Shown here: positions 7,733 to 15,029 of the stretch, one piece after another
Layout: each line of letters begins with the position of its first letter
How positions within the stretch are numbered: the stretch's first letter is position 1
Assembly (NCBI GenBank): GCA_000496175.1
Contig: KI543168.1
Coordinates: forward strand, 293,433 to 330,587
DNA from: an uncultured archaeon A07HR67
GTDB lineage: Archaea > Halobacteriota > Halobacteria > Halobacteriales > Haloferacaceae
Length of the DNA stretch: 37,155 nucleotides
Direction of reading: 5' to 3'
Program-made: the position numbers and the translations under genes
The notes under the pieces: model-generated
The model's database searches: none
Told to the model about the DNA's origin: nothing
Seen by the model: only the letters and a program-made list of their open reading frames with translations

Positions 7733-9275
7733 TCAGTCGTCGGCGGAGCCGACCTTCGTCGAGGCGGTCTCCTCGCCGGTGAGCGCCGAGAGCCGGTCGA
7801 GCGCGTCGACCATCGCGACGACGCTGGCGCGCGTGATGTCGGCGTCGGACGCGGAGACGGAGACGGAGCGGTCGCCGCGCGAGAGGTCGACCGCCACGGT
7901 GACGACGGCGTCCGTTCCGCCGGTGATCGCGTCGACGTGGTACGAATCCAGCTCGAAGGAAACTGCGTCGACGTCGTCGCTGCCGGCGAGGGCCGAGCGA
8001 ACGGCTTCGAGGCCGGCGTCGACCGGCCCGGCGCCGGTTCCGGAGGCGACCCGCTCGTCGTCGCCGACGCGGAGCCGCACGGAGGCGGTCGGCAGGTTGC
8101 CACCCGACGTCGCCGAGAGGTCGACGAGCTCGACGTGACGGTCGCGCTCGCGACCCTGGACGTCCTCGGTGATCGCGAGAAGGTCGGCATCGGTGACGCG
8201 TTTTCCCCGGTCGCCGAGCTCTTTCACCCGAGAAACAACCTCGCGGAGTTCGTCGTCGGTCGACGTCGAGGCCGTGTTCGGCGAGCGCGGCCGCGACGCC
8301 CGCGCGGCCGGCGTGTTTGCCCAACACGAGCCGGCGCTCGCGGCCGACCGTCTCCGGCGGATACGGCTCGTACATCGTCCCGTCTTTCAACGTGCCGTCG
8401 GTGTGGATCCCCGACTCGTGAGCGAAGGCGTTCTCGCCACACACCGCCTTGTTCGGCGGGATCGCGACCCCGGTCACCTCCGAGACGCGCCGGCACAGCC
8501 GGTAGAGCCGCTCGATGTCGACCGTCGCCACGTCGTAACACCGGTCCAACGCGATCGCGACCTCCTCTAAGGCGACGTTGCCGGCGCGCTCGCCGACGCC
8601 GGTGACCGTGCCGTGGACCGTGTCCGCGCCCGCGTTCAATCCGGCGTGGACGTTCGCCAGTCCGAAGCCGAGGTCGTCGTGGGTGTGTAAACTCGTCGGC
8701 CCGAGTTCGGCGAGCCGAGAAACGACCTCGGCGGTGTGTTCGGGACCGGCCGCGCCGACGGTGTCACAGTAGCAGACCCGGTCGGCGCCCGCGTCGAGCC
8801 CGGCCCCCATGAGCCGTTCGAGGTAGTCGAGGTCGGCTCGGGAGCCGTCCTCGCCGAGCACCTCGACCCACAGCCCGTGGTCGGTGGCGTACTCGACGAG
8901 TTCGACGGTGGTGTCGACGACCGCCTCGCGGCTCGAGTTCACCTTCGTCTCGACGTGTTTGTCCGAGGCGGGCACCACGAGGTTGACGCCGTCAACGTCA
9001 CAATCGAGCGCGCGGTCGATGTCGGACCGAACGCCGCGCGCAAAACTGGTGACCGTGGCATCGAGCCCCTCGGCAGCGACGCGGCGGATTCCCTCGCGTT
9101 CGCCCTCGGAGGTACACGCCGAGCCGGCCTCGATCACGTGAACGCCCGCGGCGTCGAGCTCGCGGGCGACGTCGACCTTGTTCGTCGGGGTGAGCGAGAC
9201 GCCCGGCATCTGTTCGCCGTCGCGCAGCGTCGTGTCCAGCAGCTGTACCTCCTCGAGATGGGTGAAGTGGTTCAA
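7733..9275 (-). pseudogene. leuA: 2-isopropylmalate / (R)-citramalate synthase family gene, frameshifted
   Basis: The N-terminal part, 9275 to about 8262, codes the HMGL-like TIM barrel: LLDTTLRDGEQMPGVSLT, SLHTHDDLGFGLANVHAG with the metal His pair, and NAFAHESGIHTDG. Near 8258-8262 the frame breaks: reading on gives Arg-rich nonsense, whereas shifting by one base restores DDELREVVSRVKELG and the allosteric/dimerisation domain to 7733 (GTGAGPVDAGLEAVR, VVAMVDALDRL). One extra C in the run GTCGACCGACGAC (minus strand) explains it. The intact enzyme would condense acetyl-CoA with a 2-oxoacid for leucine or isoleucine synthesis; LeuA versus CimA specificity cannot be decided. I prefer the TTG start at 9275, preceded by GGAGATCC; an in-frame GTG at 9404 is an alternative. 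Either a true pseudogene or a sequencing error. Confidence 0.85.
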
Positions 9276-9455
9276 AAGGATCTCCGTTGTCGGTGGGTGT
9301 TGGTCGGGGGACGCCGCGTCCCGGGTGTCGGGGTGATCGTTACGATCGGCGAATTTCACGGCCAGCCGCCGTGAAGCGACTTGCTCTATCCTCCGAACGA
9401 CCACGAGTGTCTCGTGTCATTCGTGTCCGTGGTGATGGGTCACAGGATAATAAAT
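9276..9455 (-). promoter_or_regulatory. Leader region of the LeuA-family gene
   Basis: The minus-strand promoter box is ATTTATTAT (9447-9455). If transcription starts near 9424 the leader is about 150 bases, unusual among the leaderless genes here. It contains the 26-codon upstream ORF, then a perfect hairpin GGGACG-CGG-CGTCCC at 9308-9322, then GGAGATCC six bases before the TTG at 9275, a fair Shine-Dalgarno match. The order (short ORF, hairpin, SD) resembles a translational control leader, but no regulation has been shown. Confidence 0.4.
9340..9420 (-). CDS. Possible leaderless upstream ORF, 26 codons
   Basis: This ATG is the first after the TATA box at 9447-9455 and would lie within about five bases of the predicted transcript start, so it should be translated as a leaderless message. 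It codes MTRDTRGRSEDRASRF and ten more residues, then TAA. It has eight arginines, including AGA and CGA codons, and no leucine, isoleucine or valine except one Ile. It lies out of frame with the LeuA-family gene and ends about 65 bases before that gene's likely TTG start. It may be a leader peptide, or a remnant of an older N-terminus; it has no recognisable domain. Confidence 0.35.
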   Translation of the reverse strand: MTRDTRGRSEDRASRFTAAGREIRRS

Positions 9456-9542
9456 CGGGCGGTTCGCGTCCGGGTTCGGCGAGCGATCGTCGCCAGATCC
9501 GGACCGATAGCGAGGATCTCTCACCGTTCGGCGGCCGACCGG

Positions 9543-10202
9543 TCACCGGAGCAGCGACCGGAGCGACCGGCGCGTTGTCCCACATCGGTCGCGGTACGCA
9601 CACGTCGTACACCGTCCGTCGTCGACGCGTGCCGGCGGACCGTCGATCGCACGCACGGCTCTGAGCGCCCGGCGATACGTCGCCTTCCGGCGAGTCGTGA
9701 GCCGGACGCCGCGGACGACGCCGACGGCCGGATACTCGACGTACGCGCGCGGAACGGACCGCTCGCGCTCCCACGCTAACGCCTTGGCGGCCGCGACCGC
9801 TCGAACCGACTGGGGCTCCCAGACGCCGTGTTCCGGCGGCTCGCCCGGCGAGCAAATCACGGGGATCGGCGGGCCGTCGTCGACGCCCGCGAGCAGTTTG
9901 TGTGCGATCCCGTGGCAGTCGCGGCCGGACAGAAAGACCCGCGTCTCGGCGGGAGCAACGAGCCGCTCGTAGGCGTCGTGCTCGCGGAGCCGCGCGAGGT
10001 TGTGGCGGTACGTGGCCGGCTCGCGCCGAAGCGGAAGCCGCTCGAGCGTCGCGTCGGACGCCTCGGCCAGTTCGGGATACCGGTACGCGAGGTCGATCCG
10101 GTCGCGAACCGTCGCCGGGAGGCGCCGGTCGTCCTCGCGCCGGCGGTAGTAGAGCTGTCGCGGGCAGTACGCCGCGGTCGCGAGGTCGCTGAAGGCGATC
10201 AC
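9543..10202 (-). CDS. Orphan Cas4-like / RecB-type protein
   Basis: A 219-residue protein with the Cas4-like N-terminal signature YCPRQLYYRR (Cys13) and a C-terminal iron-sulfur-type cluster CTTCAYRDRC (Cys198, Cys201, Cys207), the four-cysteine layout of Cas4/DUF83 nucleases. Cas4 proteins are PD-(D/E)XK 5'-3' exonucleases that trim CRISPR prespacers. Here the middle nuclease motifs are hard to see: no clear G-x-x-D, and only VEYPAV as a possible E-x-K relic, so nuclease activity is doubtful. No cas1, cas2 or repeat array is in the window. It is downstream of, and in the same direction as, the Cmi4-like gene. Most likely a chromosomal Cas4-like protein with a DNA repair or unknown role. Confidence 0.72.
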   Translation of the reverse strand: MIAFSDLATAAYCPRQLYYRRREDDRRLPATVRDRIDLAYRYPELAEASDATLERLPLRREPATYRHNLARLREHDAYERLVAPAETRVFLSGRDCHGIAHKLLAGVDDGPPIPVICSPGEPPEHGVWEPQSVRAVAAAKALAWERERSVPRAYVEYPAVGVVRGVRLTTRRKATYRRALRAVRAIDGPPARVDDGRCTTCAYRDRCGTTRRSLRSLLR

Positions 10203-10263
10203 GACGGGTGACTGCTGCGGCTTCGGTCATAAGGGGTCGGCCGGGGTCACCTCGGGCGGGCCG

Positions 10264-10896
10264 TCACAACGACACGTCGGTCTCGATGTCTTCGGTCGCC
10301 TCGCGCAGCCCGTCGTCGCGGGCCGTCGCCGCGTGGTCGTCTTCGATGTCGGCGTCGGTCAGGAGGTCGCGAAATCCGTCGCGGAAGCGGTCGTTTGCGC
10401 GCGTCGACGCGAGGTCGGCGCGGGCGACCGGAACGGCCGCGCGGACGGCGTCGACGTCGGCGTCGAGCGCCGTCGCACACGCCGCGACGGAGCGGTCGGC
10501 CGCGAGCAGCCGTTTCAGCGCCGCGTACTCGAACGGCGTCTCGCGGTCAGCCTCGGCGACGAGGTGGAGGTCGAAGCGCGCGTCGCGAACCGTCTCGGCG
10601 TCGACGCCGAGGTCGGCGGCGATCGTCGCGTCGTCCTCGTCGGCGAAGAAGCCGCGGACGACGCGCTCGTGGGCGGCCGTCGGGTCGTCGGGATCGACGG
10701 CCGCTGCCTCTGTGAGCCGGCCGTCGAACGCGTACCGGTCTCGCATCGTCGCGACGAGCTCGCTGACGCGCTCGGCGACCGCGTCCTCGTCGCGGTCGAC
10801 GAGACTCCCGGGAGACTCCGCCTGGCGTTCCGTCACCGTCTCCGAGCCGGTGGCGTCGACGAAGAGGTCCCGAAGCTCCGCGGTTTTCTCGTCCAT
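10264..10896 (-). CDS. Conditioned medium-induced protein 4-like (Cmi4)
   Basis: A 210-residue soluble, acidic, helix-rich protein beginning MDEKTAELRDLFVDATG. From memory it resembles the haloarchaeal proteins annotated conditioned medium-induced protein 4; I cannot confirm this by search. Residues about 75-170 contain repeated short helices that look like helix-turn-helix units (DDATIAADLGVDAETVRDARFDLHL; SVAACATALDADVDAVRAAV), suggesting DNA binding. It is divergent from bioY across about 130 bases, with a T-rich box (CTTTTT) near 10923 for a leaderless ATG. The function is unknown; a transcription-related role is inferred from the HTH-like segments. Confidence 0.65.
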   Translation of the reverse strand: MDEKTAELRDLFVDATGSETVTERQAESPGSLVDRDEDAVAERVSELVATMRDRYAFDGRLTEAAAVDPDDPTAAHERVVRGFFADEDDATIAADLGVDAETVRDARFDLHLVAEADRETPFEYAALKRLLAADRSVAACATALDADVDAVRAAVPVARADLASTRANDRFRDGFRDLLTDADIEDDHAATARDDGLREATEDIETDVSL

Positions 10897-10982
10897 GTGT
10901 TCGTAACGGAGACGTCGCGGCCGAAAAAGCGTATCGCCGGCGAGGAGGGTCGACGCGCGGACGTCGGCGAAGCAGCCGACGC

Positions 10983-11014
10983 TCGTAAACCGATGCGCTA
11001 AAATAGGTTTACGA
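10983..11014 (+). promoter_or_regulatory. BirA-type biotin operator overlapping the bioY promoter
   Basis: TCGTAAACC at 10983-10991 and its exact reverse complement GGTTTACGA at 11006-11014 are separated by 14 bases. The known BirA operator consensus is TTGTAAACC-N14/15-GGTTTACAA, so there is one difference per half-site. The spacer contains CTAAAATA, the TATA-like box about 27 bases before the bioY ATG at 11028. Bound repressor would therefore cover the promoter. Because the genes downstream are a biotin transporter, biotin-dependent repression is strongly indicated. Confidence 0.85.
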
Positions 11015-11027
11015 ATGAGAATCGAAC

Positions 11028-11609
11028 ATGTCGACCCGAACCGAGGACGTCGACCTCGTCGGCGACGAGACGGCGATCAATCTCGCCCGTGCCGCGTTGT
11101 TCGCGGCGCTCGTCGGCGCGTTCGCGTACGTCACGTTTCCGAACCCCGTCTCGCCCGTCTCGGTGACGCTCCAGGTGCTCGGCGTCTTCTTGGCCGGGAT
11201 CTACCTCGGGCCAGTCTGGGGGGCGGCCTCGCTCGTGTTCTACCTAGCCGCCGGTGGCCTCGGCGCACCGGTGTTCGAGGGCGGCTCCGCCGGCGTCGGC
11301 GTGCTCGTGGGGCAGTCGGCCGGCTACCTCTGGTCGTACCCGCTGGCGGCCGGCGCCGTTGGCGCGGTCGTTCACCGCGGCGTTGACCTCCGTGACCCCG
11401 CGTCCGTGAGCCTCGTGACGCTCGCCGCCGCGATGGGTCTCGGAACGGCCGTCATCTACGCGTTCGGGGTCGCCGGGCTCGCAATCGTCCTCTCGTTGGA
11501 TCCCGTCGAGGCCGTGACGGTCGGAGCCGTCGCGTTTCTGCCGGCAGAGGCGGTGAAGCTCGCCGCCGCGGTCGGGATCGTTCGGTCGGACGCGATCGCG
11601 GCCGCCTGA
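11028..11609 (+). CDS. bioY: Biotin transporter BioY (ECF S component)
   Basis: A 193-residue integral membrane protein with about six helices, the substrate-binding S component of an energy-coupling-factor transporter. PNPVSPVSVTLQVLGVFLAGIYLGP near residues 38-62 and FYLAAGGLGAPVFEGG with VGQSAGYLWSYPLAA are the conserved BioY segments. It captures biotin outside and is turned over by the ATPase and T component encoded next (bioM, bioN). Its ATG sits at leaderless distance from a TATA box embedded in a BirA-type operator, so expression should drop when biotin is plentiful. No biotin synthesis genes are in the window. Confidence 0.95.
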   Translation: MSTRTEDVDLVGDETAINLARAALFAALVGAFAYVTFPNPVSPVSVTLQVLGVFLAGIYLGPVWGAASLVFYLAAGGLGAPVFEGGSAGVGVLVGQSAGYLWSYPLAAGAVGAVVHRGVDLRDPASVSLVTLAAAMGLGTAVIYAFGVAGLAIVLSLDPVEAVTVGAVAFLPAEAVKLAAAVGIVRSDAIAAA

Positions 11610-11613
11610 GGCC

Positions 11614-12378
11614 GTGATCGAACTCGAAGCCGTCACGTGTCGGTACGACGGGCGCCGTGGCGGAGACGGCGAGGCCGTCGTCGCCGTCGACGATATCAGT
11701 CTCTCGATTCCGGACGGCGAGTTTCTGGTCGTCGCCGGGGCAAACGGCTCCGGTAAGACTACGCTCGTTCGGACGTTCAACGGGCTCGTGACCCCGGAGG
11801 CTGGCCGCGTCTCGGTGAACGAGACTCCCGTGGAAGCGGACCTCGTCGCCGCTCGTGCCGCGGTCGGCATGGTGTTTCAACAGCCGCGCGACCAGTTCGT
11901 CTCGGCGACCGTCGGCGGCGACGTGGCGTTCGGTCCGGAGAACCTCGGGCTCGCACGCGACGAGGTCGACCGGCGGGTCGCCGACGCGCTCGCGGCGGTG
12001 AAGATGACCGGCCGGGAATCGGACCGGATCGCGGCGTTGTCGGGCGGCGAGCGCGAACGCGTCGCCGTCGCCGGCGCGCTCGCGATGGAGCCGTCGCACC
12101 TCGTGTGCGACGAGCCGTTCACCGGCCTCGACGAACCCGCCCGGCGGGCGGTGCTCAACCGGCTGCGTGCCCTCCACGAGGCGGGAACCGGGGTCGTCGT
12201 CGTCACTCACGACCTCCGCGACGTGATCGGGCTCGCAGACCGGGTCGTCGGCCTCGCCGACGGGCGGATCGTCGTCGACGGCCCTCCCGAGACAGCCGCC
12301 GCGGACCTCGCCGCGCTCGGCGTGCGGGTGCCAGACAGGATCGAGACCCCCGCCGCTTCCGGCCCGGGCGACCCGTGA
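11614..12378 (+). CDS. bioM: ECF transporter ATP-binding protein (BioM-like)
   Basis: A 254-residue ABC ATPase that powers the biotin transporter from the cytoplasmic face. It has Walker A GANGSGKTT (about 42-50), Q-loop VFQQPRDQF, signature ALSGGERERVAVAGAL, Walker B HLVCDEPF and switch His in VVVVTHDL. The order and length are normal for EcfA/BioM. It starts with GTG four bases after the bioY stop, and its stop overlaps the GTG of bioN. A single ATPase gene next to bioY and bioN implies an ATPase homodimer, as in BioMNY systems. Confidence 0.94.
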   Translation: MIELEAVTCRYDGRRGGDGEAVVAVDDISLSIPDGEFLVVAGANGSGKTTLVRTFNGLVTPEAGRVSVNETPVEADLVAARAAVGMVFQQPRDQFVSATVGGDVAFGPENLGLARDEVDRRVADALAAVKMTGRESDRIAALSGGERERVAVAGALAMEPSHLVCDEPFTGLDEPARRAVLNRLRALHEAGTGVVVVTHDLRDVIGLADRVVGLADGRIVVDGPPETAAADLAALGVRVPDRIETPAASGPGDP

Positions 12379-13088
12379 CACTCGCGTACGTCCCGGGCGA
12401 CTCGCTCGCACACCGGCTCGATCCTCGGTCGAAACTGGTCGTCCAGGGCGGCGTCGTGGCGGCCGCCTACGCGTACACGACCCCGACGGGTCTGCTCGCG
12501 CTCACGGCGCTCGCCTGGGGCTGTCTGTGGGCCGCCGGAGGCGACCGCCGTGACCTCTGGGAGTATCGGTTCGCGCTGCCGGTCCTCGTTGTTGCCCCCT
12601 TCGTCGCCGGCGTCGCTCTCGGCGAGCCGTGGTTCCGCGTCGGCCGTGCCGTCGACACGGCGCTCGCCGGGTATCGAGTCGTGGTCGTCCTCGTCGTCGG
12701 CGCGGCATACGTTCGGTCGACGCCCGTCCGGGACTCCCGAGCGGCGATCCATCACACGGTTCCGGGGACGGCCGGCGCGGTTCTCGGCGTCGGCGTCGCG
12801 CTCGTGTTCCGGTTTCTCCCGTTGGTGATCCAGGACCTGCGAAGCGCACGCGCGGCGGTCAAGAGCCGAGGCGGCGGTCGGCTTCCAGTTCACGAGCGGA
12901 TGCGACTGGTGGCGGTCGCGGGCGTGAACCGCGCGCTCGGCCGCGCCGACCGGCTGGGAGCCGCGCTCGCCGCGCGGTGTTTCGCGTGGAACCCGACGCT
13001 CCCGGCGCTGGCGTTCGACGACACGGACTCCCTCGCGCTCGCGCTCGGCGGCGGGCTGTTCGCGGCCGCGCTGGCGACCGTACTGTGA
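12375..13088 (+). CDS. bioN: ECF transporter transmembrane T component (BioN-like)
   Basis: A 237-residue membrane protein of the EcfT/CbiQ family that couples the ATPase to BioY. The N-terminus YVPGDSLAHRLDPRSKL is a typical CbiQ/EcfT opening, followed by about five hydrophobic helices; the cytoplasmic coupling helices are around residues 155-180 (DLRSARAAVKSRGG, similar to the Ala-Arg motifs that contact the ATPase). It starts at a GTG overlapping the bioM stop (GTGA), so translation is coupled. It is the last gene of the bioYMN operon and converges on the small gene at 13129. Confidence 0.9.
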   Translation: MTLAYVPGDSLAHRLDPRSKLVVQGGVVAAAYAYTTPTGLLALTALAWGCLWAAGGDRRDLWEYRFALPVLVVAPFVAGVALGEPWFRVGRAVDTALAGYRVVVVLVVGAAYVRSTPVRDSRAAIHHTVPGTAGAVLGVGVALVFRFLPLVIQDLRSARAAVKSRGGGRLPVHERMRLVAVAGVNRALGRADRLGAALAARCFAWNPTLPALAFDDTDSLALALGGGLFAAALATVL

Positions 13089-13128
13089 GTCCGAAGACGT
13101 CCCAGACGCAGCCGTTGTGGCGGGCGGG

Positions 13129-13428
13129 TCAGGCGCTTCTGGCCGACGGCCCGGCGTCGTCGGTTCGACACAACAGGGCGCGGCCGAGCGCGCGGTCGCG
13201 GATCGGCGCGTCGCCCAGATACTCGACGAGCGCGTCGCGGAGCAGCGCCACCTCCGGCGGGTCGAGCGGGCGTCCCTGCTCGATGTCGCGGAGCGGCCGC
13301 CGGTAGCGAGCGACGTCCTCGCCGGTCTCGGCGGCGCGGTCGCAGGCGTCGAGGAGGGCCGCGTGTGCGACCCACGCCTCCTCGCGGGAGAACGCCACGC
13401 CGCTCGCGTCGGTTCCTGGAGGGGCCAT
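13129..13428 (-). CDS. Small conserved haloarchaeal protein of unknown function
   Basis: A 99-residue acidic helical protein: SREEAWVAHAALLDACDRA, then PPEVALLRDALVEYLGDAP, then RDRALGRALLCR. It looks like a small helical bundle. From memory it may belong to DUF7853, but this is not certain. A strong minus-strand TATA-like box from ATAATAAAA at 13453-13461 lies at leaderless distance from the ATG. It is convergent with bioN and upstream, in the same direction, of the aminotransferase remnant, but about 80 bases away. No catalytic motif is visible. Confidence 0.7.
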   Translation of the reverse strand: MAPPGTDASGVAFSREEAWVAHAALLDACDRAAETGEDVARYRRPLRDIEQGRPLDPPEVALLRDALVEYLGDAPIRDRALGRALLCRTDDAGPSARSA

Positions 13429-13512
13429 TCACCCGAGCACTCCGCGGGGAGCATAATAAAAGTACGCGTGTGTTCCGGTGTGTTCGGGGCGGAGCCGCCG
13501 TACAGACGCGTC

Positions 13513-14854
13513 TCAGCCGTCCATGGCGGCGTCGGAGATTTCGAGCGCTTCGTCGAGCGCCGCGATCGCCTCGTCGACCTCCTCCGTGGTGATCGTCAAC
13601 GGCGGTGTCACGACAATCGTGTTCACCGAGGTGTAGAAGTAGACGCCGTTCTCGAGCGCGTGGGCCCCCACCTCGTCGAGCACGGTTTGTCGGCTCGAAA
13701 CCTTGTCGCTGCGCTCCTCGAACGGCACGCGCTCCGTCTCGCTCCGGGTGAGCTCGAGCCCCTGATGGAGCCCGACGCCGCGGCGCTCGCCGACGCTGGG
13801 GTGTCGCTCGGCCAGCGATTCGAGCTCGCCGCGCAGATACGCGCCCATCTCGCGTGCGTTCGCGACCAACTGTTCTTGTTCGTAGGTTTCGATGGCCGCC
13901 ACTCCGGCCGCGCAGGCGACGGGATGGCCCGAGAAGGTGTGACCCTGGTTCAACAGCTCGTCCTCGAAGTGGTCGGCGACCGCCTCGGTGACGGTCGTCG
14001 CCGCGAGCGGCTGGTACGAGCCCGTGAGCCCCTTCGCCATCGTGATGATGTCCGGCTCGGCGTCGTAGAGGGTCGACGCGAACCACTCGCCCGTCCGGCC
14101 GAACCCGGTCATCACCTCGTCACAGATCAACAGCGCGCCGTGGTCGTGGGCGATCCGTTGGAGCCGGGAGAGGTAGTCGTCGGGCGGCGTCAACACGCCG
14201 TTCGATCCCACGAGCGGCTCGACCAGCACGGCTGCGACCGTTCCCCCCTCCAGTTCTAACATCTCGTCGATGTACGCCAGGCTCTCGTCCGGGTCCAGAC
14301 TCGAGCCGTACGCGTACGGGTCGGGACCCTTTATCATTCCGGGCACCGCCGGCTGGACCTCCGGGACCCTGTGCGACCCGACGGGGGTCGCCCGACGCCG
14401 ACAACGACGCGGCGGTCGCGCCGTGATACGAGCGGTACCGCGAGAGAATCTTGTGTTTGCCGGTGTACGCTCTGGCGATCTTAAACGCCACCTCGTTGGC
14501 CTCGGTGCCGCTCGTCGAGTAGAACGTCTGTTTCAACGAGCCGGGCGTGATCTCGGCGAGTTTCTCTGAGAGTCGGGCGCGTGGCTCCGTCGACCAGCCG
14601 GGGCTGACGTACGGCACCGTCCGGACCTGGTCTGCGACGGCGTCCGACACGCGCTCGGCGTCGTAGCCGAGGCTGGTACAAACGTACTGGCTGCTGAAAT
14701 CCAGAATCGAGTCTCCCGCGGCCGTCACGAGCCGCGGTCCCTCGGTGTCGACGATCTGGGTCGGATCGAAGTCCCGCTGACGGGTCCAAGTACCGAGCGT
14801 GTACTCCTGATCGAGCCGTTCGATCTCCGTCTGATCCGAGTGGTGTTGAGCCAT
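13513..14854 (-). pseudogene. Class III PLP aminotransferase, frameshifted
   Basis: Two frames together give a full class III (omega-amino acid) aminotransferase. The first, 14854 to about 14370, has the start MAQHHSDQTEIERL, the cofactor-site STSGTEANEVAFK and SRYRSYHGAT, and ends in SASGDPRR. The second, about 14370 to 13513, resumes with VPEVQPAVPGMIKGPDPYAYG, contains LICDEVMTGFGRTG and the PLP-lysine segment TMAKGLTGSYQPLAA. A one-base gain or two-base loss near 14363-14372, in CAGGGTCCCGGAGG on the minus strand, separates them. Divergent mmsA suggests the product acted on a beta-amino acid such as beta-alanine or 3-aminoisobutyrate, giving the semialdehyde that MmsA oxidises. Either disrupted or a sequencing error; elsewhere the coding looks intact. 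Confidence 0.87.
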
Positions 14855-14873
14855 ACCACACCCTCAGGCTGGC

Positions 14874-15011
14874 GAAATATGAACGTTTGTGTGGCCGGGC
14901 GTTCGGGCGCCGGTTCGTCCAGTTCGGTCGCCGACGGTCGCAACGATCGGAAGCCGGGTCGGGGTCGTGCGCGCTTGTCGATCGGTTCTCCCCCGGAGTA
15001 TTTATTCGGGG
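14874..15011. promoter_or_regulatory. Divergent promoters of aminotransferase and mmsA
   Basis: GAAATATGA at 14874-14882 (minus strand TCATATTTC) lies about 26 bases from the aminotransferase ATG, and GTATTTATT at 14998-15006 about 28 bases before the mmsA ATG. The latter box is flanked by CCCCG (14991-14995) and CGGGG (15007-15011), an inverted repeat with an 11-base spacer that could be an operator. The shared intergenic region suggests joint control. Confidence 0.6.
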
Positions 15012-15029
15012 TCTGTGTGAACGTCTTGT

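Noticed and set aside
6151-8190. 679-codon minus-strand frame over the S2P-CBS gene
   Set aside because: Low-complexity Arg/Asp/His-rich translation opposite a well-recognised protease, so a shadow.
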